This document shows positions 29,547 through 37,847 of a DNA stretch of 64,000 nucleotides, piece after piece (position 1 is the first letter of the stretch; each line of letters opens with the position of its first letter). The notes under the pieces were generated by a model. The model saw nothing but the letters and a program-made list of their open reading frames with translations. It made no database searches and was not told the DNA's origin. Source of the DNA: Roseiarcus sp963753135 (GTDB lineage Bacteria > Pseudomonadota > Alphaproteobacteria > Rhizobiales > Beijerinckiaceae); assembly GCA_963753135.1 (NCBI GenBank), contig CAVWBA010000005.1, forward strand, positions 124,001 through 188,000, read 5' to 3'. The translations under genes and the position numbers were made by a program.

Positions 29547-30626
29547 ATGAAGTTTCTCGACCAGGCGCGCGTGTACGTTCGTTCGGGCGACGGCGGGGCG
29601 GGCGCGGTCTCGTTCCGGCGTGAGAAATTCATCGAATTCGGCGGCCCCGACGGCGGGGACGGCGGGCGCGGCGGCGACGTCGTGGTCGAATGCGCGGACG
29701 GCCTCAACACGCTCATCGACTTTCGCTACCAGCAGCATTTCAAGGCAAAAACGGGAATGCACGGGATGGGCCGCAACCGCGCCGGCGGGCGCGGCGCCGA
29801 CGCGGTCCTGAAGGCGCCGGTCGGAACGCAGGTCTTCGACGAGGAGAGCGGCGCGATGCTCGCCGACCTCACTGAGCCGGGCCAGCGGGTGGTCGTGGCC
29901 GCGGGCGGCAACGGCGGGTTCGGCAACCTCCATTTCACCACCTCGACGAACCGCGCCCCGCGCCGCGCCAATCCCGGCTTGCCGGGCGTGGAGCGCACGC
30001 TCATCCTACGGCTCAAGCTGATCGCCGACGCCGGGCTCATAGGTCTGCCGAACGCCGGCAAATCGACCTTCCTCGCGGCTGTCTCGGCCGCAAAGCCCAA
30101 AATCGCCGATTATCCGTTCACCACCCTCCATCCGGGCCTCGGCGTCGTCCGGATCGACGGCCGCGACTTTGTGCTCGCCGACATTCCGGGCCTCATCGAA
30201 GGCGCCCATGAGGGACAGGGCCTCGGCGACCGGTTCCTGGGCCATGTCGAGCGCTGCGGGGCGCTCATCCATCTCGTCGACGCCACGGGCGCCAACGCGG
30301 GCGCGGACTATCGCACAATCCGCCGTGAGCTCACCGCTTACGGCGAGGGCCTCGCCGAGAAGACAGAGATTGTCGCGCTGTCGAAAATTGACGCGATCGA
30401 CGAGGCGACGCTCAAGCAACAGACGGAGCGCCTCAAGCGCGCGATCCGCAGCTTCGGGCCGCCCCTTGCAGCCGACGCACAACGTGGCAAGCTCTTTCTG
30501 CTCTCGACGGCGACCCGGTCCGGCGTGACCGACGTATTGCGCGCGACGATGATGGCGATCGAGGCGCGGCGCGCGCGCGAGCCGACCGCGAACGCCAAGC
30601 CGGCTCAATGGGCGCCGTCGGTTTAG
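29547..30626 (+). CDS. obgE: GTPase ObgE/CgtA
   Basis: Essential GTPase acting in 50S assembly, stress response and cell-cycle control. The N-terminal glycine-rich Obg fold starts MKFLDQARVYVRSGDGGAG and includes GGDGGRGGDVVV. The G domain shows G1 GLPNAGKS, switch I with DYPFTTLHP, G3 DIPGLIEGAHEGQGLG, G4 as LSKIDAID and G5 near LLSTATRSG. At 359 aa it has the usual alphaproteobacterial length. In relatives proB follows; here a hairpin repeat and a convergent gene follow. Confidence 0.97.
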   Translation: MKFLDQARVYVRSGDGGAGAVSFRREKFIEFGGPDGGDGGRGGDVVVECADGLNTLIDFRYQQHFKAKTGMHGMGRNRAGGRGADAVLKAPVGTQVFDEESGAMLADLTEPGQRVVVAAGGNGGFGNLHFTTSTNRAPRRANPGLPGVERTLILRLKLIADAGLIGLPNAGKSTFLAAVSAAKPKIADYPFTTLHPGLGVVRIDGRDFVLADIPGLIEGAHEGQGLGDRFLGHVERCGALIHLVDATGANAGADYRTIRRELTAYGEGLAEKTEIVALSKIDAIDEATLKQQTERLKRAIRSFGPPLAADAQRGKLFLLSTATRSGVTDVLRATMMAIEARRAREPTANAKPAQWAPSV

Positions 30627-30660
30627 GGCGCGGCTCCGTGATCCGCCGCCCTCGGCGAAA

Positions 30661-30681
30661 CCTTCTCCCGGAGGGAGAAGG
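30661..30681. repeat. CCTTCTCCC / GGGAGAAGG hairpin repeat
   Basis: A perfect 9-base stem with a 3-base loop between the convergent obgE and Trm112-like genes. It belongs to the same family as the copies at about 10508, 14524 and 30926 and is placed where a two-way terminator would be. Confidence 0.7.
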
Positions 30682-30692
30682 GAAAGGCGGCG

Positions 30693-30917
30693 TCAATCGT
30701 CGAGCTTGCGCGCCTCCTCCGGCAGCATGATCGGCACCCCATCGCGGATCGGATAGGCGAGCCGCGCGGCGCGCGAAACGAGTTCCTGCCGAACAGGATC
30801 GTAAGTGAGCACCGCCCGCGTCACAGGGCATACCAGGATTTCCAAAAGACGCGCATCGACTCGCGGCCCCCCGACCGGCTCGTTGGCCGGCGTGCGCTTG
30901 TCCGCGTCATCGCTCAT
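30693..30917 (-). CDS. Trm112-family (UPF0434/YcaR-like) protein
   Basis: A 74-residue small zinc-ribbon-like protein. RLLEILVCPVTRAVLTYD holds one Cys-containing knuckle; the usual second Cys pair is missing, as in many proteobacterial members. LVSRAARLAYPIRDGVPIMLPEEAR is the family's C-terminal signature. Eukaryotic Trm112 activates methyltransferases; the bacterial role is uncertain. The ATG at 30917 was preferred to one at 30956, because the extra residues come from repeat DNA. Confidence 0.9.
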   Translation of the reverse strand: MSDDADKRTPANEPVGGPRVDARLLEILVCPVTRAVLTYDPVRQELVSRAARLAYPIRDGVPIMLPEEARKLDD

Positions 30918-30925
30918 GGGCGCCA

Positions 30926-30976
30926 CCCTCATCTGGCCGCGCTTGCGCGCAGCCACCTTCTCCCGGTGGGAGAAGG
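30926..30976. repeat. full-length CTTCTCCC-type palindromic repeat
   Basis: It begins CCCTCATCTGG, continues GCCACCTTCTCCC and closes with GGGAGAAGG. The final stem (30956-30964 with 30968-30976) is 9 perfect bases. It separates serA from the Trm112-like gene. Confidence 0.7.
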
Positions 30977-31009
30977 GAAGGAGACGCCGTCAAGCTGATC
31001 GAAGTCAAC

Positions 31010-32590
31010 TCAGAACCGTAGCGCCGCAACCTGACGCACGCCCTCGATCTTGCCCACTTTCGCAATCACCTCTGGAGGCGCGGCGCCGTCGATCGAGACG
31101 AGGGCGATCGCCGAGCCCCCTTGTTCGTCGCGGCCGAGCGCGAAAGTTGCAATATTGACGCCCGCGCCCCCCAAGAGGCTGGCGAAGCGGCCGATGAAGC
31201 CCGGCTTGTCCTCGTTGGTGACATAGATCATCGAGGGCGTGAATTCAGCATCGACCTTGATACCCTTGATCGAAAGGATTCGGGGCTTGCCATCATGAAA
31301 GACGGTGCCGCCGATCGCGCGGGTTTGCTGCGCCGTCTCAACCGTGAGCGTGATAAAGCTTTCGTAGTCGCCGGCGGCGGCGCGGGTCATTTCCTCGATG
31401 ACAATGCCGCGATTGGCGGCCACCGCCGGCGCGGAGACCACATTGATATCGACCAGCGAGGGACGCAGCAGACCGGCGATCGCGGCCGACGTCAAAGCCT
31501 TGATTTTGAGTTCGGCGACCGCGCCCTCGTAAGTGAGCGTGATCTTCTCAATCGGCGCTTGCGTGAGCTGGCCGGCGAACGAGCCAAGGCCCTCGGCAAG
31601 CGCGATGAACGGCTTGAGCTTCGGCGCCTCTTCCGCCGTGATCGAGGGAAAGTTGATCGCGTTCGAGATCGCCCCGCGCGTCAAATAGTCCGACATCTGC
31701 TCGGCGACCTGAAGGGCGACGTTTTCCTGCGCTTCGTTGGTGGAGGCGCCAAGATGCGGCGTGGCGATGAAGTTCGGATGCCCGAACAGGGGATTGGCCG
31801 TCGCAGGCTCCTCGATGAAGACATCGAAAGCCGCGCCCGCGACATGACCGCTATCAAGCGCGGCGCGCAATGCGGCCTCGTCGACAAGGCCGCCCCGCGC
31901 GCAATTGATGATGCGCACGCCTGGCTTGGTCTTCGCCAAATTCTCCGCCGAGAGGATGTTGCGGGTCTGCGCCGTCAGCGGCGTGTGCAGGGTGATGAAA
32001 TCGGCGCGCTTGAGAAGATCGTCGAGCTCGACCTTTTCGACGCCGAGTTCCTGCGCTCGTTCAGCGCTCAGGAACGGATCGAAGGCGACGACCCGCATCT
32101 TCAATCCCAAGGCCCGCGAGGCCACGATCGAGCCGATGTTCCCGCAACCGATGACGCCGAGCGTCTTGCCGGTCAATTCGACTCCCATGAAGCGGTTCTT
32201 CTCCCACTTTCCCGCTTGGGTCGAAACATCGGCGCTCGGGATCTGCCGGGCGAGCGCGAACATGAGCGCGATCGCATGCTCGGCGGTGGTGATCGAATTG
32301 CCGAACGGCGTGTTCATCACGATCACGCCGCGAGCGGTCGCGGCCGGGATGTCGACGTTGTCGACGCCGATGCCCGCACGGCCGACGACTTTCAGTTTCG
32401 CCGCCCGCTCGAGCAGCTTGGCCGTGACCTTCGTCGCGGAGCGAATGGCGAGCCCATCGTAGTCGCCGATGATCTTGGCGAGTTCGTCCTTGTCGAGTCC
32501 CGGTTTGACGTCGACCTGAACGCCGCGCTCCTTGAAGATGGCGACCGCGGCGGGAGAAAGCTTGTCGGAAATGAGAACTCGGGAAATCAT
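31010..32590 (-). CDS. serA: D-3-phosphoglycerate dehydrogenase
   Basis: First step of serine synthesis: oxidises 3-phosphoglycerate with NAD+. The 526-residue long form has a catalytic and NAD domain: VGRAGIGVDNVD, the GCGNIGSIVASRALGL Rossmann loop, INCARGGLVDEAAL (substrate Arg) and TPHLGASTNEAQENVA (catalytic His). An intervening domain and a C-terminal ACT domain (MIYVTNEDKPGFIGRFASLLGGAGVNIATFALGR) follow, giving possible serine or allosteric control. It lies downstream of serC on the same strand with a 145-base repeat-bearing gap, so the two are probably one operon. Confidence 0.97.
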   Translation of the reverse strand: MISRVLISDKLSPAAVAIFKERGVQVDVKPGLDKDELAKIIGDYDGLAIRSATKVTAKLLERAAKLKVVGRAGIGVDNVDIPAATARGVIVMNTPFGNSITTAEHAIALMFALARQIPSADVSTQAGKWEKNRFMGVELTGKTLGVIGCGNIGSIVASRALGLKMRVVAFDPFLSAERAQELGVEKVELDDLLKRADFITLHTPLTAQTRNILSAENLAKTKPGVRIINCARGGLVDEAALRAALDSGHVAGAAFDVFIEEPATANPLFGHPNFIATPHLGASTNEAQENVALQVAEQMSDYLTRGAISNAINFPSITAEEAPKLKPFIALAEGLGSFAGQLTQAPIEKITLTYEGAVAELKIKALTSAAIAGLLRPSLVDINVVSAPAVAANRGIVIEEMTRAAAGDYESFITLTVETAQQTRAIGGTVFHDGKPRILSIKGIKVDAEFTPSMIYVTNEDKPGFIGRFASLLGGAGVNIATFALGRDEQGGSAIALVSIDGAAPPEVIAKVGKIEGVRQVAALRF

Positions 32591-32650
32591 AGTGTGCGTC
32601 TCCGAATGGCGGCAGCGCCGCGCGATGAAAGGGAAGCGCCGTATTTCTCT

Positions 32651-32730
32651 GCAGTTATGCCGGCGAAAGCGCGCATTGAGACATGACGGCGGCACGGTCT
32701 GGCCCCCCGCTTTCGCGGGGGTGACAAAGC
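32651..32730. repeat. intergenic repeat between serC and serA with GC hairpin
   Basis: CCCCCGC-TTTC-GCGGGGG (32704-32721) is a perfect 7-base stem followed by TGACAAAGC. A second GCCGGCGAAAGCGCGC part lies at about 32660. It resembles the short CGCGAAAGCGGGGG-type repeats common between genes of Rhizobiales and Sphingomonads. It may weaken read-through from serC into serA. Confidence 0.6.
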
Positions 32731-32735
32731 CTGGC

Positions 32736-33911
32736 TCAGGCGGCCTTGGCGAGCTTGCTCTTCTCGATCGCGAAGGCGTAGTCGAGCCAGCGGGTCAGCG
32801 CCTCGACGTCGGCCGTCTCGACCGTCGCGCCGCACCAGATGCGCAAGCCCGAGGGCGCATCGCGATAAGCGCCGATGTCGAACGCGACCTTTTCCTTCTC
32901 AAGGAAGCTCGCCAGCGCCTTGGCGAACGAAGCCTGGGCGTCGGGCGTCAGAGCAGCGACCGCCGGATCGACGACTTTGAGACAGACGCTGGTGTTCGAA
33001 CGCGTCTCGGCCGCGCGGGGGAGGAAATCGATCCACGGCGTACGCCCGACCCAGTCAGCAATCGCCTTGGCGTTGGCGTCCGCGCGGGCGATGAGCCCCT
33101 TCAATCCGCCGAGCGACTTCGCCCAGTTCAACGCGTCGAGATAGTCCTCAACACACAGCATGGAGGGCGTGTTGATGGTCTCGCCCTCGAAAAAGCCCTC
33201 CGTCAGCTTGCCGCCCTTTGTCAGACGGAACAGCTTCGGCAGAGGCCAGGGCGGCGTGTAGGTCTCGAAGCGTTCGGCCGCGCGAGGGCTCAGGATGATG
33301 ACGCCATGCCCCGCCTCTCCGCCCAAGACCTTCTGCCAGGAAAAGGTGACGACATCGAGCTTCGGCCAGTCGAGGTCCTGCGCGAAGGCAGCCGATGTGG
33401 CGTCGCAGATCGTCAAGCCCTTGCGGTCAGCGGCGATCCAATCGCCGTTCGGCACCCGAACGCCGGAGGTTGTGCCATTCCAGGTGAAGACGACATCGTT
33501 GTCGAAATTGACTTCAGCGAGGTTCGGCAATTCTCCGTAAGCCGCCTTGAGCGTGCGGACATCCTTGAGCTTAAGCTGCTTGACAATGTCGGTCACCCAG
33601 CCTTCGCCAAAGCTCTCCCAGGCGAGGACGTCGACGCCGCGCGCGCCGAGAAGCGTCCAAAGCGCCATTTCGACGGCGCCGGTGTCGGAGGCTGGAGTGA
33701 TGCCGATTCGATAATCGGCGGGAACGCCGAGCACTTCGCGGGTGAGGTCGATCGCGAGTTTGAGCTTGGCTTTGCCGACCTTCGCGCGATGCGAACGGCC
33801 GAGCGCCGCGTCACGAAGAACTGTAGGGGACCAGCCGGGGCGCTTTGCGCATGGGCCGGAAGAAAAGCAAGGGTTCGCGGGCCGAACGCCCGGCGCAGTC
33901 GTCGTCATCAT
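32736..33911 (-). CDS. serC: phosphoserine aminotransferase
   Basis: Second step of serine synthesis: converts 3-phosphohydroxypyruvate and glutamate to phosphoserine, with PLP. This 391-residue protein is of the alphaproteobacterial type, beginning VRPANPCFSSGPCAKRPGW. The PLP lysine is in VTFSWQKVLGGEAGHGVIILS, and DATSAAFAQDLDW carries the Asp that binds the PLP ring nitrogen. The start has two adjacent ATGs at 33911 and 33908 with AAGGA just upstream. That ribosome site is inside the second stem of the leader element described next. Confidence 0.97.
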   Translation of the reverse strand: MMTTTAPGVRPANPCFSSGPCAKRPGWSPTVLRDAALGRSHRAKVGKAKLKLAIDLTREVLGVPADYRIGITPASDTGAVEMALWTLLGARGVDVLAWESFGEGWVTDIVKQLKLKDVRTLKAAYGELPNLAEVNFDNDVVFTWNGTTSGVRVPNGDWIAADRKGLTICDATSAAFAQDLDWPKLDVVTFSWQKVLGGEAGHGVIILSPRAAERFETYTPPWPLPKLFRLTKGGKLTEGFFEGETINTPSMLCVEDYLDALNWAKSLGGLKGLIARADANAKAIADWVGRTPWIDFLPRAAETRSNTSVCLKVVDPAVAALTPDAQASFAKALASFLEKEKVAFDIGAYRDAPSGLRIWCGATVETADVEALTRWLDYAFAIEKSKLAKAA

Positions 33912-33953
33912 GAGCCATCCTTTCAGATGGGCGCCTCTCGTTGGGGAGAGGTG
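33912..33953 (-). ncRNA. candidate serC leader RNA motif
   Basis: On the minus strand two hairpins directly precede the serC ATG. The first is CCTCTC-CCCAAC-GAGAGG (6-base stem). The second is CCATC-TGAAA-GGATGG, which includes the AAGGA ribosome site. A two-hairpin conserved RNA, the serC motif, is known in alphaproteobacterial serC leaders, and position and shape agree. The ligand, if any, is unknown. No alignment could be run. Confidence 0.6.
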
Positions 33954-33993
33954 TCCCGCTGCGGCTCATACCGGAATTGACGAACAAGGGCAA

Positions 33994-34237
33994 GCGGCTG
34001 TCCGGGTTCAGGACATATGAGACGATCGGTTGGATGGACGCATTGATTGCTTGGCGGAATGGGGCGCGAAAGAAACTTCAAGTCAAGGATGCGCGCGGAA
34101 CGCGCGCACCGCCTCCGGCGGCGGCCTTTCGGCCGTCCTTGAGTTGAAATTTCTTTCGCGCAAAATCGCCTCCAAGCACTCAATGAGCGGGTTTCGCCGG
34201 CGGCGAGCCGTCTCACATCTGTCTGAACCCGGACAGC
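33994..34237. repeat. 245-base imperfect palindrome with internal hairpins
   Basis: The left arm (33994-34089) and the reverse complement of the right arm (34136-34237) share GCTGTCCGGGTTCAG, TGAGACG, CATTGA-TGCTTGG and GCGCGAAAGAAA-TTCAA-TCAAGGA in order. The 46-base centre folds into three small stems: TGCGCGCG-GAA-CGCGCGCA, CCGCC-TCC-GGCGG and CGGCC-TTTC-GGCCG. The arms differ at many places, so it is not a simple mirror copy. It lies between serC and a small conserved gene. No protein is coded. Confidence 0.75.
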
Positions 34238-34263
34238 GGCGGGGCGGAAGGCCTCAGGAGCTG

Positions 34264-34476
34264 TCAGCGCTGGCTCTTCCGTCCCTGTCTGGCTCCGACA
34301 ATCTCGGCGCCCTCGCGCTTCCGGCGAGCGCGTTGCGGCGGCTCGGCTGGAGCGCGCGGATCGTCGCTCCAGCGCTGATACCTGACGCCCGTGAAAAACA
34401 GGATCTGAGCGCTGCGGTCACCCGAAGCCAAGCGACGGGGACTGTTCGCGGGCCGAAAAAGAATGACATTGCTCAT
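34264..34476 (-). CDS. small conserved basic protein with an FFTGVRY motif
   Basis: A 70-residue protein. It starts MSNVILFRP, then has a hydrophobic-aromatic core, AQILFFTGVRYQRW, and ends in a Pro/Arg/Lys-rich tail. Small proteins with this FTGVRY core and a basic tail occur in many Rhizobiales; none has a known function as far as I know. The ribosome site is weak (GGGGGCC). It stands alone between cysQ and the palindrome, on the same strand as serC. Confidence 0.72.
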   Translation of the reverse strand: MSNVILFRPANSPRRLASGDRSAQILFFTGVRYQRWSDDPRAPAEPPQRARRKREGAEIVGARQGRKSQR

Positions 34477-34642
34477 AGCGGCCCCCGCTGAGAATTGGTC
34501 GATCGTTGCGATCGCCTCCAGTGTCGAAGGGCGAAGGTTAACAAATGGTCAAAGGGCCACGCTCCGCGGTTTACGTTAACAGCCCTGCGCGGCGCCGCGT
34601 TGCAAACTCGGTTCATGGGCCGCAAATCCGCGCACGACGATT

Positions 34643-35494
34643 TTAATATCCGAATTGCCTTGCGGCCGCCGCCTCGCCCCAGGCGATGAAAGGCCCGTTG
34701 CGCAATGCGCTCTCCGCCTTTCCGTATAAAAGCGGTCGCCCCGAAGGATCGAGAACGGCGCCTCCGGCCGCGCGTAAGACCGCGTCTCCCGCCGCCGTGT
34801 CCCATTCCATCGTTGGCGCAAACCGCGGGTAGACGTCGCCCAGGCCCTCGGCGATGAGGCAAAACTTGAGCGACGAGCCCGCGAAACGCGTCTCCCCGAT
34901 CGGCAATCTCTTAAGAAAGGCATCCGACTCGGGATCAAGATGGGAGCGGCTGGCAAAAGCGGTGAGGGTCGCTGGCGCGCGACGCGTGTGGATGCGCCGA
35001 CGCGATCCTTCGCCGGGCAAGTCCGCGCCGGCCGGCGCTTCGCAAGTGAAGGCCGTTTCGCCCCCGGCCCACAATCGGCCGATCGCAGGCGCGTAAACCG
35101 CGCCAGCGATTGGAGCGCCCCGCTCGATCAGCGCGACATTGATCGTGAACTCGCCGTTGCCCGCGAGGAATTCGCGCGTGCCATCGAGCGGATCCACCAG
35201 CAGGAACCGTTCGGCGACTTGCGCCCGCCCTCCAGCAGCGACCGATTCCTCGGCGCATACCGGCAGCTTCGGGGCTATGCTCGTGAGATATTCGCAGATG
35301 ATGGCTTCGGCCCGCTGATCCGCGGATGTGACTGGACTGCCGTCCGCCTTCGAAGCGACGTCGCAACCACGCTCGTACTCCTCCATCACCGCCGGTCCAG
35401 CCGCGAGCGTGGCCTTCGCAAGAAAGAGGGCGATTTCGTCGCGGCTGCGGCGGTCGAGCGCGAAGGGGTTCGGATTCCAGAGCGCCGAGTTCAC
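34643..35494 (-). CDS. cysQ: 3'(2'),5'-bisphosphate nucleotidase (inositol monophosphatase fold)
   Basis: A 283-residue Mg2+ phosphatase that removes adenosine 3',5'-bisphosphate formed during sulfate assimilation. Metal-site motifs are present: CAEES (Glu) near 81, LLVDPLDGTREFLAGNGEFTINVALIE (the DPLDGT signature plus the CysQ-type GEFTVNIAL-like stretch) and EWDTAAGDAVLRAAGG. The start is a GTG at 35494 preceded by GAGG. It is divergent from chpT, with 175 bases between starts. Confidence 0.92.
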   Translation of the reverse strand: MNSALWNPNPFALDRRSRDEIALFLAKATLAAGPAVMEEYERGCDVASKADGSPVTSADQRAEAIICEYLTSIAPKLPVCAEESVAAGGRAQVAERFLLVDPLDGTREFLAGNGEFTINVALIERGAPIAGAVYAPAIGRLWAGGETAFTCEAPAGADLPGEGSRRRIHTRRAPATLTAFASRSHLDPESDAFLKRLPIGETRFAGSSLKFCLIAEGLGDVYPRFAPTMEWDTAAGDAVLRAAGGAVLDPSGRPLLYGKAESALRNGPFIAWGEAAAARQFGY

Positions 35495-35669
35495 GTCATC
35501 GTCCTCATCTCAATTATTAGCCCGAGCGAAGGGACCCCATTGCCCCAAGCAGGGTTGCATCGCAACCTTGATGCGAATCGGATAGATTGGATTCGAATCA
35601 GCAAAATGCGGCGACCGGCGCCTCCGTCTCGGCCAAAGCCCCGAAATCGAACCCAGGATCAACCGCTTG

Positions 35670-36365
35670 ATGATGACCTCGCTCACCCCGCTCGATCTCG
35701 CCGCTCTGCTCTGCTCGCGCGTTTGCCACGATGTGATCAGCCCGGTTGGTGCGATCATCAATGGCCTCGAAGTGCTGGACGGAGAGCAGGACGAGGAGAT
35801 GCGAACGGTCGCCATGGAGCTTATCAGGAAAAGTGCGACCTCGGCCGCCGCGCGGCTTCAATTTTGCCGGCTGGCCTTCGGCGCCGCTGGCTCTTACGGC
35901 GCGATGATTGACACGGGCGACGCGGAAAAGGCGGCGAGAGATCTTTTCGTCAATGGCCGCACGGCATTGGAGTGGAGGGCCGAACGGCGCATGGCGTCGA
36001 GAAACTCCGTCAAGCTGCTCCTCAACCTCTGCCTCATCGCAGCCGGCGCAGTCCCGCGGGGTGGAGTCATTACCGTGGACCTCTCCGGTGAAGAGGACGC
36101 GATGACGATTCGCGTCGAGGCCAAGGGCCCGAACGCGCGGCTCTCGCACAGCGCAGCCGACTTCCTGAGCAACGCGCCACCAAAAGACGCGATCGACGGC
36201 CATTCCATCCAGCTCTATTTCACGACGCTTCTCGCCCGCGAGTGCCAGGCAACGCTCAACGTCTTGACCGCGCCGGAAAGCGTAATCTTGGCGACCGTTC
36301 CAGCGCCACGGCTTGCGGAAGCGCCCGCGGCAGTTCACTCGCTCGACAGTTCCCCCGCCGCCTGA
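35670..36365 (+). CDS. chpT: histidine phosphotransferase ChpT
   Basis: Relays phosphate from the CckA kinase to CtrA and CpdR in the alphaproteobacterial cell-cycle circuit. A 231-residue protein with a DHp-like helical hairpin whose phosphorylated His is in LLCSRVCHDVISPVGAIINGLEVL. A degenerate ATPase-like domain ends GHSIQLYFTTLLARECQATLNV and lacks the N, G1 and G2 boxes of true kinases, as in ChpT. The start is the ATG at 35670; an ATG at 35673 and a TTG at 35667 are in frame. Confidence 0.9.
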   Translation: MMTSLTPLDLAALLCSRVCHDVISPVGAIINGLEVLDGEQDEEMRTVAMELIRKSATSAAARLQFCRLAFGAAGSYGAMIDTGDAEKAARDLFVNGRTALEWRAERRMASRNSVKLLLNLCLIAAGAVPRGGVITVDLSGEEDAMTIRVEAKGPNARLSHSAADFLSNAPPKDAIDGHSIQLYFTTLLARECQATLNVLTAPESVILATVPAPRLAEAPAAVHSLDSSPAA

Positions 36366-36414
36366 TCGCGGGTCAAGGCGACCGCGGGGTCGCTCGGCTC
36401 GCGCGGGCCGACTG

Positions 36415-37377
36415 CTATTCGCTGACCGGCGTGTCGTCGGCGGGTTCCGGAGCCACATCCGGCTGCTCGCCTTCGCCTGAGTTCGCTGCGCCAAACCCGT
36501 AAGGCGACCGCAGCCGACGACGGCGCCCCCGTGCCGGAAAAGCATTCCCCTCCGACGAGGGTTCGAACTCTGACGGAGCAGCCTCCGGCGTCTCGATCGG
36601 GGCGGGCGAAGCCAAAGTCTCGGTCGACGGAACGACTGCCGTTTGATCCGCGTTGTTGGGCCTCGGGCTCGTTATAAAGGACGGAAGGCCTGGAGGCGCC
36701 GCCGCCTCTGCGCCGGCCTCGCGCGCCGGCTGGGGATCGCGATAGGGCCGGAAATCCCGGGCAGGACGATTGTCGCGCTGGTGTCGATTGTCGCGATAAC
36801 CCTCATTCCGCTCTTGGAACGGCCGATCCGGTCGCGGACCTCGATCCTGAAATCGGTTGCCCTGACGATCCTGCCGAGGCGCAAAGCCCCCGCGATCATT
36901 GCCTTGCCGCTCGCCTTCATACGGCGGTCTGTCCCCAAAAGGTTGCGGGGCGTTCGGCGTGACGTTTGGTTGCGGTTGAAATCCTTGCTGCGCCTGCTGC
37001 GGGTAGGCGTTCTGCCGCTCCGCGGGCGAGGCGAAACGATCCGACAGCGCGTCAAAGTCGCCGTCATCGTCCATACCGTCTTCGTCCTCTCCGGGCGGCC
37101 GTTGCTGACCGCTCTGCGCCAGCGCCTGCGCCGCGTGCGCAGCGGCAATCAGTCGAAAGTAATGTTCTGCGTGTTGCAGATAATTCTCCGCGGCGACCGG
37201 ATCTCCGCCTGTGTGAGCATCTCTTGCGAGCTGGAGGTATTTTTCCGCCACGTGATGCGCGTTGCCGCGTATTTTGACGTCCGGCCCGTTCGATTCATAG
37301 GATCGCGTTAAAGGATTGGGCCCTCGCCGATTGTTCGTTGGCCGGCCGCGCATCCTCTTGTTCTGACCTGGTCTCAT
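36415..37377 (-). CDS. DUF4167 domain-containing RNA-binding-like protein
   Basis: A 320-residue protein. The N-terminal DUF4167 domain (residues 1-80) reads RPTNNRRGPNPLTRSYESNGPDVKIRGNAHHVAEKYLQLARDAHTGGDPVAAENYLQHAEHYFR in segments, the hallmark of alphaproteobacteria. The rest is low-complexity: Gln/Pro, then Arg/Asp/Asn repeats of the RDNRHQRDNR type, then a Pro/Glu tail. The charge pattern suggests RNA or ribosome contact, or phase separation, but the role is not established. In relatives it follows prfA-prmC; those are absent here. Confidence 0.9.
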   Translation of the reverse strand: MRPGQNKRMRGRPTNNRRGPNPLTRSYESNGPDVKIRGNAHHVAEKYLQLARDAHTGGDPVAAENYLQHAEHYFRLIAAAHAAQALAQSGQQRPPGEDEDGMDDDGDFDALSDRFASPAERQNAYPQQAQQGFQPQPNVTPNAPQPFGDRPPYEGERQGNDRGGFAPRQDRQGNRFQDRGPRPDRPFQERNEGYRDNRHQRDNRPARDFRPYRDPQPAREAGAEAAAPPGLPSFITSPRPNNADQTAVVPSTETLASPAPIETPEAAPSEFEPSSEGNAFPARGRRRRLRSPYGFGAANSGEGEQPDVAPEPADDTPVSE

Positions 37378-37746
37378 TTTAATTTCCCAATATCCATCCA
37401 GTTAGCCCAGAGCCTTCCGATCGTTCTCGGCCGAAGCTTTCTCGAATTTGGTGCGAGCGTGATGGTCACGCTGTCGCGTCGCTCGACTGGGCTGATCTCA
37501 TCACATCCGACGCACGGACATGACCGATCGCATTGATCTCAATCCCGTGCGAATTTCCCTTTACCGGCGGCGCCCCTAGCCGCGTTCGGACCACTGTCCT
37601 ACGTTCGGAAGGCCTTTTTGCAGGCCGCCTCGCCTGACCCTGTTCCGCTGCTTCAGCAACCCTTCCCGCGATCAAATAGTTCGCGTTGGCTCGGGGTGGA
37701 AGGCTGAGGCGGCGAAATTTGCGCTGCCGGCGAATCCTTCCCGAAC
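37378..37746. other. long putative 5' leader of the DUF4167 gene
   Basis: About 360 bases between a good minus-strand promoter and the DUF4167 ATG. A minus frame of about 70 codons with an Arg-rich product lies in it but has no family resemblance. The region might be an untranslated leader or contain a small RNA. Confidence 0.4.
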
Positions 37747-37775
37747 AGAATAGCGTTTTTTGCCTGGATCGCCAA
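37747..37775 (-). promoter_or_regulatory. candidate promoter upstream of the DUF4167 gene
   Basis: Minus strand TTGGCG, exactly 17 bases, then TATTCT; the start would be near 37740. Confidence 0.45.
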
Positions 37776-37847
37776 GCCGTAATTCGATCCAGGCTCCAAT
37801 TCTGGGGTTCGAATCACGAAATGACGACAAACCATACCGGCGGATGG

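Noticed and set aside
31121..32686. A 521-codon frame antisense to serA
   Set aside because: No domains; serA on the other strand is complete and convincing.
33934..33951. The CCTCTC...GAGAGG hairpin as another CTTCTCCC repeat
   Set aside because: Its position right before serC and the second hairpin on the ribosome site fit the serC leader motif better.
37795..37830. GGGGTTCGAATC resembling a tRNA T-arm
   Set aside because: The flanks do not pair into a T-stem and no anticodon or acceptor arm can be built.
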